A stretch of 64,000 bases of DNA from Pristionchus mayeri (taxonomy: Eukaryota; Nematoda; Chromadorea; Rhabditida; Neodiplogasteridae): assembly GCA_036245805.1 (NCBI GenBank), contig BTRK01000005.1, positions 36,127,469-36,191,468 on the forward strand, in the 5' to 3' direction. The notes beneath the pieces were generated by a model. It worked only from the letters and a program-made list of their open reading frames with translations. It had not been told where the DNA came from and did no database searches. The translations under genes and the position numbers were made by a program. Of this stretch, positions 10,977 to 22,800 are shown one piece after another (position 1 is the stretch's first letter; each line of letters starts with the position of its first letter).

Positions 10977-11988
10977 TAGATTCCCTACTGAATAATATTT
11001 ATGACACACATGTCCTCTATACAAAGTCATCAGGAACTGGTTCCATCGCTTCGATGAATACGACTTTTCCCTCGATGATCAGGATAGATCTGGGAGACCT
11101 CGTGAGTTAAATTGGGAAACGTTGAAGAAAGTTGTGGAAACTGACCCATTTCAAACTGTCCTTAAAATGGCCAATACACTACGAGCCCGCCATAGCACAG
11201 TAGACGAAGGCTTGATAGTCCTTGGAATGAGGAAACTTATCGGTCGATTCATACCTCATGACCTGACCCAAGCCAAAATTGGACGCGGAATCGATGATTG
11301 AAAAACCCTCCTCACTCCCTACGGTGGGGATCGATGGCTGGACCGGCTCATAACAGGGGATGATAGATAGACCCTCTACGATAACAACCACAGGGGAACC
11401 CATTGGGTTTGAGAAGGAGAGACCCCATAGGATGTCTCCAAATATGAGCTACGCCCCCTAAAAATCATGATATTTGTTTGATGGAGAGGGGTTGGCGTGA
11501 TCTAATCGGAGCTGCTCACCAAGGGCATACTAATTACTGGGGCCAAGACCGTCGCACAACTACAGAATCTGAATAAATAACTCGATGGTTTAAGCCTGCA
11601 GGAGACGAAAGGTTACTATCAGCACGAAACAGCCTTCATGTCGCTTAACAAATAAAGCAAGAAGTGACTGGATATGGATGGTTGGTTCTCCCCCATCGCC
11701 CGAATTCTACTGACTTGGCCCCAACGGAATACTTCTTTTCGCAGCCCTCACTCATTCCGTTAGAGCTATGACCTTCAATTTCCGTGGAAGTCTCGATGCT
11801 GCAATCAAGCAATACTTTGCCTCGCGCCTAGATGTGTTCTAAAGGGAGGGGATCCATAAGATGAAGGAACGTTGGGCACATATTGGCAATAATGATGGTA
11901 AGTGTTATAGTGTTATTGAACTCGTGATATTGCATCCTCAGAGAAATAAGGTTTTGAAAAAGTGACAAAGACTTTCCGGACAACCTAA

Positions 11989-12500
11989 TAGAATTTGTAG
12001 CGAACTATCAATAGCCAATAATCCAGATTATGCATCGATAAACCTGATCTAATTACCTCTGAGTCTCACATTAGTTTCCCAACTAAACACGTTGCTGCTT
12101 AGAGCTGAGCGAAGTTTGATACCGAAAAAGGACCCTCTGACCCGCAACTGGGTTTTCCATTTAAATGATAATTCTTAATCGTTTGGATATTAACTTAATC
12201 GTAGAAAGCAATCATTCCACTGTAAAGTCCACTTAACAACGCACCATTAAGTTTTCGGGAAATGCAGAAGCTTAAAAACGACGTCACACTTTGATTTTGT
12301 GACCACACTTTGAAAAATCGCATTTTTGGATTTCCTTTTCAGCATGCATATATTGTGACATAACGCATGACTGGGTCGATATATGAATTTTAATGGCATT
12401 ACATTGAAATAAAACAGGGATTGAATAACGAATCCAGCTCTTTACAATTTCGATAAAAACTGCACTTGAGAAGGTTTTCATAGATATGCAGTTACAGATT
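11989..12500. other. Intergenic stretch with no recognisable feature
   Basis: I see no exon, repeat or RNA gene here. The second SUMO exon expected after 8860 was looked for here and not found. Confidence 0.5.
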
Positions 12501-12502
12501 CG

Positions 12503-12865
12503 CTAGTGATTTCATACTGCGAAATACATCTAACGACTTCTAGCAAGCTCTCAAATTCCCTGCGGCTAAATCTGTCGGACCAATTCAAACTCAATAATCT
12601 CACGGTATTTTTCTTTTTTTTGTGAGAATTCCAAATCCAAAGTTGCTGCATAATATAACTGTAACGTTGTACCACACTTTTAGAGTCATTGCCTTCTGAC
12701 GATCTCTACTATGTCTGAAATTTATAAACTCCAGGTAATCCTTTTGTTGTTGTTGTTTTTAACAAATGTCATTTTCAGTCGACTCCTGAATTCGCTAATT
12801 TTTCTGACAAACTCAAATTGGCGATTCTCGATCGACTGACTAAACTAGCCAAATTATCAAGCTAG
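12503..12865 (+). pseudogene. 3' remnant of a BATH gene (gene 4)
   Basis: Only the last three standard exons remain: exon 9 (about 12503-12604, matching the helical part with CEIHLTTSSKLS and LNLSDQFKL), exon 10 (about 12683-12734) and exon 11 (12779-12865, STPEFANFSDKLKLAILDR, ending TAG). No MATH or BTB core is upstream. This could be what is left after the transposon block replaced the 5' part of the gene. Confidence 0.8.
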
Positions 12866-13052
12866 ATTCATAACTGTTATTTTTGTTCCCATGTTAAATA
12901 TTGCTGTGTTGATTGCTACTAGTAAACAAGATATGAGATTTTTTTCAGTTTTTTTTAGTTGTCAACTCCTTATAAGTCTATAGGTGTTATTTATATTCCA
13001 AAATTTGAGATAGTAAAGTTTTCTGCTGTTTTCGATGGTCTAGTTGTGCTAA

Positions 13053-13083
13053 GATGTTGCTAAGGCTCATCGTTAAGTACCTT
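13053..13083 (+). promoter_or_regulatory. Ur-like stem-loop plus TACCTT upstream of gene 5
   Basis: GATG, 11-nt loop, CATC, 6 nt, TACCTT, about 105 nt before the gene 5 acceptor and ATG. Confidence 0.55.
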
Positions 13084-13187
13084 CATACTTTATTCAATTC
13101 ATTTACTGTGTATCCTTTAAATTTTCATGCATACAAGCATAACTATTTTATGAACATACCCAGTGATATGGATCCTTTATTTTCAGA

Positions 13188-14987
13188 ATGACCAACGATT
13201 CGAAAGTTATTCTTCGGTGGGAAATCGATAATGCGAATTCGCTTACTCCAGGAGTATATGAATCGGCTGTGCTCATCGAGAGAGGATTCGAATGGTGAGG
13301 CATAAAAATTAGGAAATAAGATTATTTTGTTGGTAGATTTTTGCAATTGTCACAACAGGGAGTATTGATTTCTTATTAAGAAACTTAAGGAAAGCATCTA
13401 TCCGTCCAAATGCTGAAGACGGTCGTGAGATCGACTTCTTGCTAATTTCTTCGAATAAGAAGACTTCTTGGAATTGCAAAGCACAAGTGGAATATCGTCT
13501 TCTCACCCCCAATAACGGCAGGAAACGTATGAAGGTATGTATATTCGATTGTCCTATATTTCAACAGCATTACATTAACAGGATCTCGCTTTATTCGATG
13601 ATAATAATAGTACTCATTCATTCGATAAGAACTGGAACTGGGCTTCTATGAATAACCCGAACAATGTAAGTAATCTTAATGAGGAAAGTAAAGAATGTGT
13701 CAAATTTAAGATTGCAGATATATGTTATTAAAATTAAGGTCACAGTCGAATTTCGCATCGAGATAATCAGTTCAGAAAAGTCAGTTGAAATTTTCCAACA
13801 CCCTCGAAAGTTATTTGACTTAGCGCGCTTTCCCTGATCACGACAAAACGAGTGGAAGATACTTTCTCCTATCATTATCAGTAAAAATTGCAGTGGTATT
13901 GAATCCGCTCCAATTGATCTGACAAAGTTCTGCTCTCCGGATGAACACAATAACGTGACTCTGATCATTGGAGACAAGAAACTGCGCGTTTCGAAGGATG
14001 TGAGCATATCTGCCTTATTTTTTCCAACAAATCTTTAAGAAACTAGATTTAAATTCGAATATTTTTTTCATATTCTGGAAAAATAAGTATGTGATTCATG
14101 TGCATACAAAATGAATTCTTTGGTAAGCGCCCGTATTCGAAAATTAGTATACTGTTAATTTAAATATTTATTTTTTCAAGTATCTGGCCATCAACTCTCC
14201 CGTCTTCGCTGCAATGCTGTTTGGTGATTTCGTTGAAAAGGGAAAGGAAGAAGTGGAGCTCAAGGATGTTGTGTATGAGGTTAGAACTTCAAAACATTAT
14301 TATCATGTAATAATAATTAATAATATGATCTCTTTCTCTCTTTTTCTAAAGCGATAAGTTATTGTTACTGTTCAGTCCAACACCGAACGCCCTTAACTTT
14401 TAAGTTTAATGTAAAATTCACTTTTTTATCTGAAGTATTTGATAATTTAGATTTATAATATTTTTTTTCCATTTTATATAAGATTTGCAGGAATTCATCG
14501 ACATTGTTCATTTGATTTTCTCACTTCAGGCTCAGATTACTGGTGATTTCAGTTTCGTATCCATTCCAATTGCAACTTACAGATTCAACGCTTCCCCATG
14601 TTCTTGTTCTGGCAGATAGATTCCAGATGCAGGTTCGTTTCTTCCTTCAAATACTCTAAATAATATTCAATATTCGATCCAAGCACAATTATAGGAAGTG
14701 ATTGTCCTGTGTGAACTTCAACTGATGGCATCGAGCAAGTACTCAAAAGCAGAGAAGCTTCATCTATCTGATCAATACAGACTCGAGAAGCTGAGAGTAC
14801 TGATTATATTCAATAAATATTTTATTATTTATGAAATTTAGGATCACAGCAAATGGCTGATTCAAACTCGATCGATCTAGCTTGATTCGAGCCTTTTCAG
14901 TCGACTCCCGAATATGCTCATTTCTCTGACAAAATGAAGGCCGCGATTCTCGACCGAGTGATGAATTTCCTCAAAGCAGCCGATTAG
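13188..14987 (+). CDS. MATH-BTB protein (gene 5)
   Basis: The ATG at 13188 follows ttttcag. Exon 1 encodes MTNDSKVILRWEIDNANS. MATH exons 2-4 follow, with exon 2 from about 13391 and exon 3 at 13581-13665, then the linker exon (IDLTKFCSPDEHNNV) and the BTB core (YLAINSPVFAAMLF). The helical exon 9 is intact. Exon 10 is damaged: it begins DHSKWLIQTRSI and reaches TAG at 14878-14880 with no donor. Either the protein ends there, or exon 10 is skipped; the equivalent intact exon is 51 nt, so skipping keeps the frame. Exon 11 ends at TAG 14985-14987. As a BATH protein it would bind substrates by MATH and cullin-3 by BTB. A poly(A) signal AATAAA lies near 15.11 kb. Confidence 0.75.
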
Positions 14988-15787
14988 ATAATCTTTCTGA
15001 TTTCATCAGAATATACGACTTTTGCCGATCTTCATTGTTCTTTTTTCACTGATTTTCTCTTACTGCCTTTTTTAATCGGTGTTTTTATCAATATATTCTC
15101 AAATAATAATAAAGTATTCTTCTGAATTCGTCTGAGTTGACTGGTAAAAGATGTTTCTGATGCATCGACGAAGTATCTTTATCGTTTCAGGTGATTCTCG
15201 AAGGTATTGTTAAAATAAGTGTTCCGCTTAATTACAATGGGTCAATCTTTCTCGATTTATCAAACGTAAACAAACGCTTCCCCGAATTATCAGTTTCGCG
15301 TAATCAATTCGTATTGTGCTCAGGAACAGTCAGTGATCAAATGGCAAATTTAGGATAAATCCATATACAGATTCAGTTATTATTTTGTTCCCGCTCTAGA
15401 ACGATAGTACTCTAAACACCGTATTAGCTATGCTTAGTATTTGAATCTTGCGATAATGAAGAATTTGTATTGCTCTGTTGTCACTTCTTTTTTCGTAACT
15501 CATGTATTATAATCTGCTATAATTAATTTGGAAGACTTTCCTGCTTCATTAAACGTGTTGGGTAAATTAACATATTCTATAGCGCATCATTACAATTTCT
15601 TCGTTGTATGTATCGATGTTGGAAATGTGATTTTTTGACGTTCTAAACTGCTTTGTAGTGTTGTTGTTGGCTAAAAGTACGTGTGGTTTGTGTTTTATCT
15701 TGAGCATACATTGAGGGAAACCGTTTTTTTTGCTTAAATATGCCTATCTTCGCGATCGGAATGAAGTATTTTTTATTAACTTCCAGG
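14988..15787 (+). other. Long spacer between genes 5 and 6
   Basis: It contains the 3' UTR signals of gene 5 and the Ur-like motif of gene 6 at 15150-15179. The 600 bp between that motif and the gene 6 ATG is longer than in the other genes, but I find no clear insertion boundaries in it. Confidence 0.5.
15150..15179 (+). promoter_or_regulatory. Ur-like stem-loop plus TATCTT upstream of gene 6
   Basis: GATG, 9-nt loop, CATC, 7 nt, TATCTT. It lies about 40 nt after the AATAAA of gene 5 but about 600 nt before the gene 6 start. A ttcag follows within 15 nt. Confidence 0.5.
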
Positions 15788-18700
15788 ATGGCCGACAATC
15801 CTCTATTTGTTCTTCGCTGGGAAATTGAGAATGTTAACTCAATCAATCCAGGAATTGTGGAATCTTCAGTGCTCAAAGCGGGAGGATTCGAATGGTGAGA
15901 TCTATAGTATTTTTTAAAATATGCCTTTTCTCTGATATTGCTATTCCTGAGTTTTTAATTAGATTATCTTTATAGCTTTAGAAATGATTGCAGGAAAGCT
16001 TCTCTCCGTCCTAGTGATCAAGATAATGATCGTTTTGACTTTGTTCTGAGGTGTGAGAAAAATAAGTGGAGAGGCTGGAGATGCAAAGCGAACGTTGAAT
16101 TTGTGATCTACAACGCAGGAGTTGGTGGAAAGTTTTCTAAAAATGTAAATGTGCTGAGTACTTTTTTGCAAATTTAGTTCTTTTTATATGTTATTTTTCA
16201 GGCCCTCGTAACGTTTGATGTTGATAATAGCTGTAAAGACTTTATTTTCTCTTACTGGTCCACGCTTAAGAATCCAAACTGTGTATGTTATATGAACAAT
16301 CATATTGGTTAAACTACACAGTTTACGATTGCAGGTCTACATTATTAACAATAAAATCAAATTGGAATTCTTAATCGGAATAATTAGTGAAGAAGAGTGA
16401 GTTAAGAGAGACTATCTGAGTCAGTGAGGATATGCTTGGCAAAGTGCGGGAAATCGAAATCGCCAGAAATATGCATACATGAAGTACTCGACGAGTGTTG
16501 TTCATATGCCGCATCTGGAGTTACCTAGATCACGCTCAGCGAAATGCGCCGCATTTACCCACGAAAATTATGGTAACCAATTTTCACGCTCTGGCGATCA
16601 ATCTTTGCGGCACATCTCTTGTAAGGTGCGCCGTAGCCTATTCATTACCCCACCGAAGATTCCTCTCAAAAGGATTCAAAACCAGCCAGGACAGTAGTAA
16701 AACTGAAAAGATTGAATTTTGGTTAGTTCAAATGGGTGGGAATGTCTATTTTTTATTTAAGGAACATGTAGTGCAGCCTTAGCGCGTTCTTCCAAAAAAT
16801 ATGAAAAATATTTGAGGACCAGTTTTTGAGAAAGTTTGAAAAATGTTCGAAATTACAGGCTACCGTAATCTTTCAAAACTTGGATTCGATGTGATCGAGA
16901 ACAATTGCGAGTAAAAAACATCTTAGAAGTCGTTCGCCGACTTATCGCTCCTACCGCCGAATCGGTTGAAATCGATTTAAAAATTTTGACAGATTACGGT
17001 AGCTATTGAAGAACCGCGCGCGGACGGGCGCGGATGCGTATCAAAATTCAGCATGTGCTTGGGGATTTCCCTCATTGAGTACTGCGTGATGGATAACTCG
17101 AGGACAATTTTCCTGAAGAAAAATTGGGGTACGGTAGTCGACCGGCCCTATCACGAATTGATTTTATTTCGAAATTTCGGCATTTTTTAAAAATTTCTCA
17201 AAAACTGGTCCTTGAATATTTTTCATACTGTAACTGAAGAATAAGCTAAGGCTGCACTGCAAATCCGTTAAATAAAAAGTGGACCTCCCCTCCCATCTGA
17301 ACGAGGTAATATGCAAACTTGTCGAGTTTTCTATTGCACTCATTGGTTTTGAATCCGTTAGAGATGAATCTTGGTTGGCATAATGAGCAGGCTACGGCGC
17401 CTCTTTCAAGATATGGTCCACAACGATTGATCGCGAGAGAGTGAAAATTTGTTTCCGTAATTTTAGTCTCAAAGTTCTGCGTATTTCGCTGAGCGTGATC
17501 TAGGTAACACCAGATGCGACATATGAACAACCCTCGTCGAGTACTTCATGTATGCACATTTCTGTAGATTTCGATTTTTCGCACTTTGCCAAGGGTCTTC
17601 ACAAGAATGTTCACTCAATCAGATAGTTTCTCTTAAACCACATTTTTTAATATTATTTAATTAATATGCCCTCTTGTAATTTTAGTGGTTTCGAGCTTAT
17701 GCCAATTGACATGTCCAATTTCTGCTCTCCATATGATCATAATAATATCACTCTGATCATTGGAGACAATAAACTGCGAGTTTCGAAGGATGTGAGTTAT
17801 CTGCCTTCTAGGTTTCTAGTAGTTATATAATCTATGGCATTAATATTTTAAGAGACCGGCTCGGTAAGATTCGAGGGTTTTCCTGTTGTGCCCGGACATC
17901 ATGATCTCCGATCTGGACCAAATTTTTTTTCTGGATACCCCCATGGGTCCTCATCACTAAATGAAGTATTATTTGGGTCATGATGATGAAACATAGAAAT
18001 GCCGGGTTACCAAATTTTTCAAACTGGAAATTCAGCGAAAATAAATTATGAGATCTAGGTCCAAAGTTAGTGTGGTTTATTAACATACTACCCTAGATGA
18101 CAAAAACGCTATATATTGCGGTCCTGTAATTCAATCGCAAACTGATTTTTCATGTTTGAAAATTCAGTTTTATTTTTTTATAAATTTTAAATCAAAAATC
18201 CGCAAACAAACGAATATGCTATGTTGTAGAGCATCAAATTCTGCGTCGAAAAAGCCTAAAAAGTTAGAAAAAGTTTGGGGCATGTTTTGAGATAATTAGC
18301 CCCGAAAGTAGATCAAAATTAATAATTTCTCGGAATCACCTTGTCATTATGCTCATTTTGTAGAGCTCGTTGAGCTGATCAAGATTGATGTTCATCATTA
18401 TTTATGCTTTTTTGATACTGATGAGTTATGAACTCTAGAAAACACGAAAAAACGCCCTATTTTTGACCGTAGAAAGAAATGCTGAAAATGGCTCTTTTGT
18501 CGTGTTTTCTAGAGTTCATAACTCATCAGTATCACAAAAGCATAAAAAATGATAAACATCAACCTTGATCAGCTCGACAAAATGATCATAATGACATGGT
18601 GATTCCTAGAAATTTTTAATTTTGACCTACTTTCGGGGCTAATTATCTCAAAACATGCCTCAAAATTTTTCTAGCTGTTTAGGCTTATTCGACGCAGAAA

Positions 18701-20042
18701 TTTATGCTCTACAATATGGCATATTCGGTTGTTTGCGGATTTCTGATTAAAATTTATAAAAAAATAAAATTGAATTTTCAACCATGAAAATCAGTTTGCG
18801 ATTGAATTACAGGATCGCAATATATCGCGTTTTTGTCATCTAGGGTAGTATGTTAATAAACCACACTAACTTTGGACCTAGATCTCATAATTTATTTTCG
18901 CTGAATTTCCAGTTTGAAAAATTTGGTAACCCGGCATTTCTATGTTTCATCATCATGACCCAAATAATACTTCATTTAGTGATGAGGACCCATGGGGGTA
19001 TCCAGAAAAAAAATTTGGTCCAGATCGGAGATCATGACGTCCGGCATGTACTGGAATTTTTCCGAGCCGGTCTCTTAAATTTGATCGCTTAATTACCCTT
19101 GCATGATTCTGAGAAGATTGCAGTTTGCTAGATTATTCTTACAGTATCTGGCTGTTCACTCTCCCGTCTTTGGTGCAATGTTCTTCGGGGATTTCGCTGA
19201 GAAGGGAAAAGATGAAGTGGAAATCAAGGACGTTGATTACGAGGTCGGACGAGCTTTCCCGAACATAGAAACAATCTTTTATTACAGGAAGTAACCGATT
19301 TGTTTCAATTGATTTTCGATGTCCAGGCTCTGATTACCGGTATGTGACCCAGATAGTTTATGATTACGATGATAATGTTTAGATTCTACACTTCCCCATG
19401 TTCTGGCTCTTGGAGATCGATTCCAGATGAAGGCTAGATATTTTTCTCTAAAATTTATCTAAGTATTTCTGTTTTAGCAAGTAATTGCTCAGTCCGAAAT
19501 TCATCTGATGATATCGAGCACGTTCTCACAAGCAAAGAAACTTCTTATCTCTGATCAGTACAGACTCGACAAGCTCAAGGTTTTTCTACTTGTACTTCTG
19601 CCTAATTCGGCACTAGGTCGGATGAGAACTAAGACGTCTTACCGCTTCTGATAGATCAAAGGCGGCATGACGTATTATTTTTCAACAGACCTAGTGCCCC
19701 TAATTCTGTACTATTTAGAACCAATGCTTACTGAGTTACACAACTGTCACTGCGATCAGCGTTCTCGAGGTATGATCCCTCTCCTCTTTCCAGTAGACAA
19801 AGTGAGATTTGGACCTTTGTTTATTCATTTGTACATCCCCCTCCCCACTAAAGAGGCTAAGAGATTTTCATACATGTTCGGACACAACCTGAATAACCAA
19901 AGTCTTACATACTTCGAACGTATGTTTTCTTAAAAATAAACATTTTTAATTGCAGTCGGCTCCCGAGTTTGCTCAGTTCTCGGAAAAGCTGAAAGTGGAT
20001 ATTCTCCATCGAACCTTCAAAATCGCTAATGCTTCCACCTAA
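15788..20042 (+). CDS. Intact MATH-BTB protein, reference gene structure (gene 6)
   Basis: Eleven exons with consistent phases: 15788-15894, 15994-16144, 16202-16282, 16335-16396, 17686-17791, 19145-19243, 19288-19339, 19383-19432, 19478-19579, 19719-19769 and 19956-20042. They total 948 nt, or 315 residues. Exons 1-4 form the MATH fold (FVLRWEIENVNS, GGFEW), exon 5 the linker (FELMPIDMSNFCSP), and exons 6-8 the BTB core (YLAVHSPVFGAMFFGDFAEK). Exons 9-11 form the helical tail (LTSKAKKLLI-type, SAPEFAQFSEKLKVDILHR). The start follows ttccag, as expected for a spliced-leader acceptor. Intron 4 holds a 1.2-kb foldback element and intron 5 another. The exon 8 donor is GC rather than GT (19433). 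Family knowledge: BATH proteins are cullin-3 adaptors. Substrates are unknown. Confidence 0.85.
16406..17632. mobile_element. Foldback element in intron 4 of gene 6
   Basis: Inverted arms of about 385 bp (16406-16790 and 17245-17632) start GAGARACTATCTGA and are flanked by TTAA on both sides (16402-16405 and 17633-17636). Arm identity is visibly below 100%, so the insertion is not the youngest. Open frames inside the arms mirror each other and are not genes. Confidence 0.8.
17852..19074. mobile_element. Near-perfect 1.2-kb palindrome in intron 5 of gene 6
   Basis: The two arms of about 600 bp are almost identical inverted copies around a centre near 18.47 kb. They begin GAGACCGGCTCGG and are flanked by TTAA (17848-17851 and 19075-19078). 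The shared ends suggest a relation to the element at 27.4 kb. Mirror-image open frames of about 80 codons in the two arms are by-products. Confidence 0.85.
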
Positions 20043-20236
20043 TTGAATTTTATCTTGCTTTCAAGAAGATAGTATTTTTTGCGCTTTATTCGTTGTCTTA
20101 TCCTTGGTCCCTTTCTCTTTCGTCGAAAATTTTAGTGTTTCTCACGTCCTCGCATTCGTTGAGACTACTATTATAATTTGGCCTGATCTGGAATCGATAA
20201 AGAATGCTTTTGAGCCTTCTCTGATGTCTATTTGAA

Positions 20237-20266
20237 GATGTTCTTTGATCATCGATACAGTACCTT
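20237..20266 (+). promoter_or_regulatory. Ur-like stem-loop plus TACCTT upstream of gene 7
   Basis: GATG, 9-nt loop, CATC, 7 nt, TACCTT, 93 nt before the acceptor of gene 7. A poly(A) signal (gataaag) lies about 38 nt upstream. Confidence 0.6.
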
Positions 20267-20360
20267 TCTATGATTTGCGCATGAAATGTTAATTTATTGT
20301 CATTCTTACTACAAGGGTGACTTCCCGAAAATTATGAATTTACTATGAATTTATTGCAGA

Positions 20361-21998
20361 ATGACCGACAATTCGAAAGTTGTTCTTCGATGGGAAACTG
20401 AGAATGTGAACTCAATCACTCCAGGAATAGTGGAATCTCCAGTGCTCAAAGCGGGAGGATTCGAATGGTGAGCTTAGATATTTTGAATTAAATTCGTATC
20501 GTTTCTTTTAAATACTGATTACAGGAAAGCTTCTCTCCGTCCCAGAGATCAAGATAATGACTTCATTGATTTTGCGCTGATCTGTGAGAAGAACAAGTGG
20601 AGAGACTGGAAATGCAAAGCGGACGTTGAATTTGTGACCTACAGAGTAGCAGACAAAGGAAACTATTCAAAGAAAGTATGCACGCCTACTTTTGAGAATT
20701 GTATTTGCGTATGTTATTTTTTCAGGCCATCGTTTCGTTCGATGAACATCACAGCTGCGAAACCTTTGGTTTCTCCAGATGGTCCACCATTAAGGATCCA
20801 AACTGTGTATATAATGTTAAACAACATAATAATTTTATTCTTAGTATGATAACTAACTTTTGATTTTCAGAGCTGCGTAATTAACAATAAAATCACAATG
20901 GAATTCTCTATCGGAATCGTTAGCGCAGATGTGTGAGTTAAGACCAAATATTTTTAAAATACCTAAATACTCCATTTATAATTTAGCGGACGCGAGCTAA
21001 TTCCGATTGATCTATCCACTTTCTGCTCCCCGTATGATTTTAATAATGTGACTCTGATCTTTGGAGAGCAGAAACTGTGAGTTTCGAAGGATGTGAGTAA
21101 TCTGTGTTCAAGGTTTCCAGTAGTATTTGTTGATTATGAAATGTTTTGCATATTTTTAATGCGATTAGTAACGATATTAATATTTTAAATTTGGATTTCT
21201 TAATTATCCTACGTGAGAAGATTCCAGTTGGCTAGAATATTATTGCAGTACCTGTCTGTCCATTCTGCTGTCTTTGGTGCAATGTTCTTTGGTGAATTCG
21301 CTGAGAAAGGAAAGGATGAAGTGGAAATCAAGGATGTCGTCTATGAGGTCGGAACAACTTTTCATACGACATAAATATTTTTTGCAGGAATTGATCGATC
21401 TTTTCCACTTGATTTTCTCTTTCCGGTTACAATGGCAGTATATAGATTCCACGCTTCCTCACATTCTATCTCTTGGAGATCGATTTCAAATGAAGGTTTA
21501 TTAATTTTTTTCACAGAATTGGCCAGAATTTTTCAAATTGAGGACGTCATTGCTCAGTGCGGAACTCATCTGATGACATTGAGCAAGTTCTCAAAGGCAG
21601 AGAAGCTTCATCTGTCAGATCAGTACAGACTCGAGAAGCTCAAGGTTATTTTTCGATTGTATTCTAGAAGAGAAATATTAAATTAAAATATGTAATTCTA
21701 TATCTTGAAGAACCATTGTCTGCTTAGTTACACAAATGCCACTGAGATTGGAGCCCTCGAGGTAGATATTTTCTATTTTATTATCAAGTCATTTTGCACA
21801 CTCTTTCATCACTACCATTCAGATTGAACCATTTAGATAGTTTCACATGCATATCGAACGTGTCTTTGAACCTTTCTATTTTTCTTCTAGACATAATATT
21901 CCAATGTTCAGTCGGCTCCCGAATTCGCTCATTTCTCAGACAAACTGAAAGCGGATATTCTTCATCGCATGATGAAGCTCGTCAATGCTTCCAAATAA
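20361..21998 (+). pseudogene. MATH-BTB gene 7 with a nonsense codon in the linker
   Basis: ATG 20361 follows attgcag. MATH exons 20361-20467, 20525-20675 and two more are intact (MTDNSKVVLRWETENVNS). In the linker exon the codon that is CGA in relatives (K-L-R-V-S-K-D) is TGA at 21078-21080, cutting the protein before BTB. The downstream exons are otherwise well kept. Exons 7 and 8 are joined into one open exon (21388-21495) through a shortened former intron that reads in frame. Exon 9 follows (GTHLMTLSKFSKAEKLHL), and exon 11 ends TAA at 21996-21998. It could still make a MATH-only protein. Confidence 0.75.
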
Positions 21999-22196
21999 TT
22001 GTTGTTTTTGCGTATCTAAGAGAGGAAGACTGTAATCAATGAGTTTCAGTTGTTATCCTATTCTTGTGCTTCTTTTCTTCCACTCGAGTAATCAAACTAT
22101 TTAATCCCCTTCGTTCATTCGTTTTTTCGAATACTGTTGTTTTCCCGCAACCTGGGATCGATAAAGAATGATGTTGAGCTTGTTCCAATTTTCGAA

Positions 22197-22226
22197 GATG
22201 TTCGTGGATCATCGATATAGTACCTT
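22197..22226 (+). promoter_or_regulatory. Ur-like stem-loop plus TACCTT, separated from gene 8 by an insertion
   Basis: GATG, 9-nt loop, CATC, 7 nt, TACCTT. Without the 481 bp of MITE plus duplicated target, it would lie about 90 nt before the gene 8 acceptor, as in gene 7. An AATAAA-like signal lies about 35 nt upstream. Confidence 0.6.
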
Positions 22227-22240
22227 TATTGCCTACTCAC

Positions 22241-22713
22241 TAGTGTTGTTCGCTCGAGCGCTTTCGCTCGTCGCTCGAGCGGCCATTTCATTTCGCTCGC
22301 GAGCGCCAATCGCTCGCGAGCGATTTTGCATAACCGCTCGCGAGCGAGGATCGCTCTCGAATGGCTATGCAAAATCGCTAGCGAGCGATCTGTCAAAGAG
22401 GAATCAGGAAGGGATGGATTTGCCCATCAATTTCGGTTGGGTTTCGTCGAATCATCAAATTCCATTTACTGAATGCGCATAAATACTGTCATTGAAGCAC
22501 ACTAGAAATTGATGGGCGATGGGAGCAAATCGATCCCTTCCATTATCCCTCTCATTCCTCTCTGACAGATCGCTCGCGAGCGATTTTGCATAGCCATTCG
22601 AGAGCGATCCTCGCTCGCGAGCGGTTTTGCAAAATCGCTCGCGAGCGATTGGCGCTCGCGAACGAATCATTCGACCCGCTCGCGAGCGACGAACGCTCGA
22701 AATAACAACACTA
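22241..22713. mobile_element. hAT-type MITE made of CGCTCGCGAGCG palindromes
   Basis: It is flanked by the 8-bp direct repeat CTACTCAC (22233-22240 and 22714-22721) and begins TAGTGTTGTT with the inverted copy at the other end. Both features fit hAT elements. The arms contain at least seven copies of CGCTCGCGAGCG or close variants, far richer in CpG than the surroundings. The unique centre is about 180 bp. It has no transposase. Confidence 0.85.
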
Positions 22714-22800
22714 CTACTCACAAGTAGTCAATTTATTGTTATGCCTAATACAAGGGCTGAGAACCCGCCAAAACAAGAATGTGCTGTATATTATTCCAGA

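Larger units (their letters stand above)
9103..11988 (+). mobile_element. Mariner-type element with a degenerate transposase, carrying nested insertions
   Basis: The ends are inverted repeats (TYAGGTTGTCCGGAAAGT..., about 26 bp) flanked by TA on both sides (9101-9102 and 11989-11990). At 11040-11900 fragments of a mariner transposase can be read on the + strand: RFDEYDFSLDDQDRSGRP (helix-turn-helix linker), PHDLTQAKIGR, then VLPHRPNSTDLAPTEYFF (second catalytic-aspartate region), and IHKMKERW near the C terminus. Stops and frameshifts break it throughout. It landed just after the SUMO exon of gene 3 and is itself interrupted by a 1.6-kb element. Confidence 0.85.

Noticed and set aside
12284..12675. 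Two minus-strand frames
   Set aside because: They overlap exon 9 of the gene 4 remnant on the other strand and have no recognisable content.
16495..17530. Similar 95-residue frames on both strands
   Set aside because: They are the two arms of a foldback element, not genes.
17832..19092. Identical frames beginning MLINHTNFGPRS on both strands
   Set aside because: Inverted copies in the arms of a palindrome; no splice sites or conservation pattern.
22168..22721. Two Arg/Ser-rich frames on opposite strands
   Set aside because: They are mirror images produced by the CGCTCGCGAGCG palindromes of the MITE.
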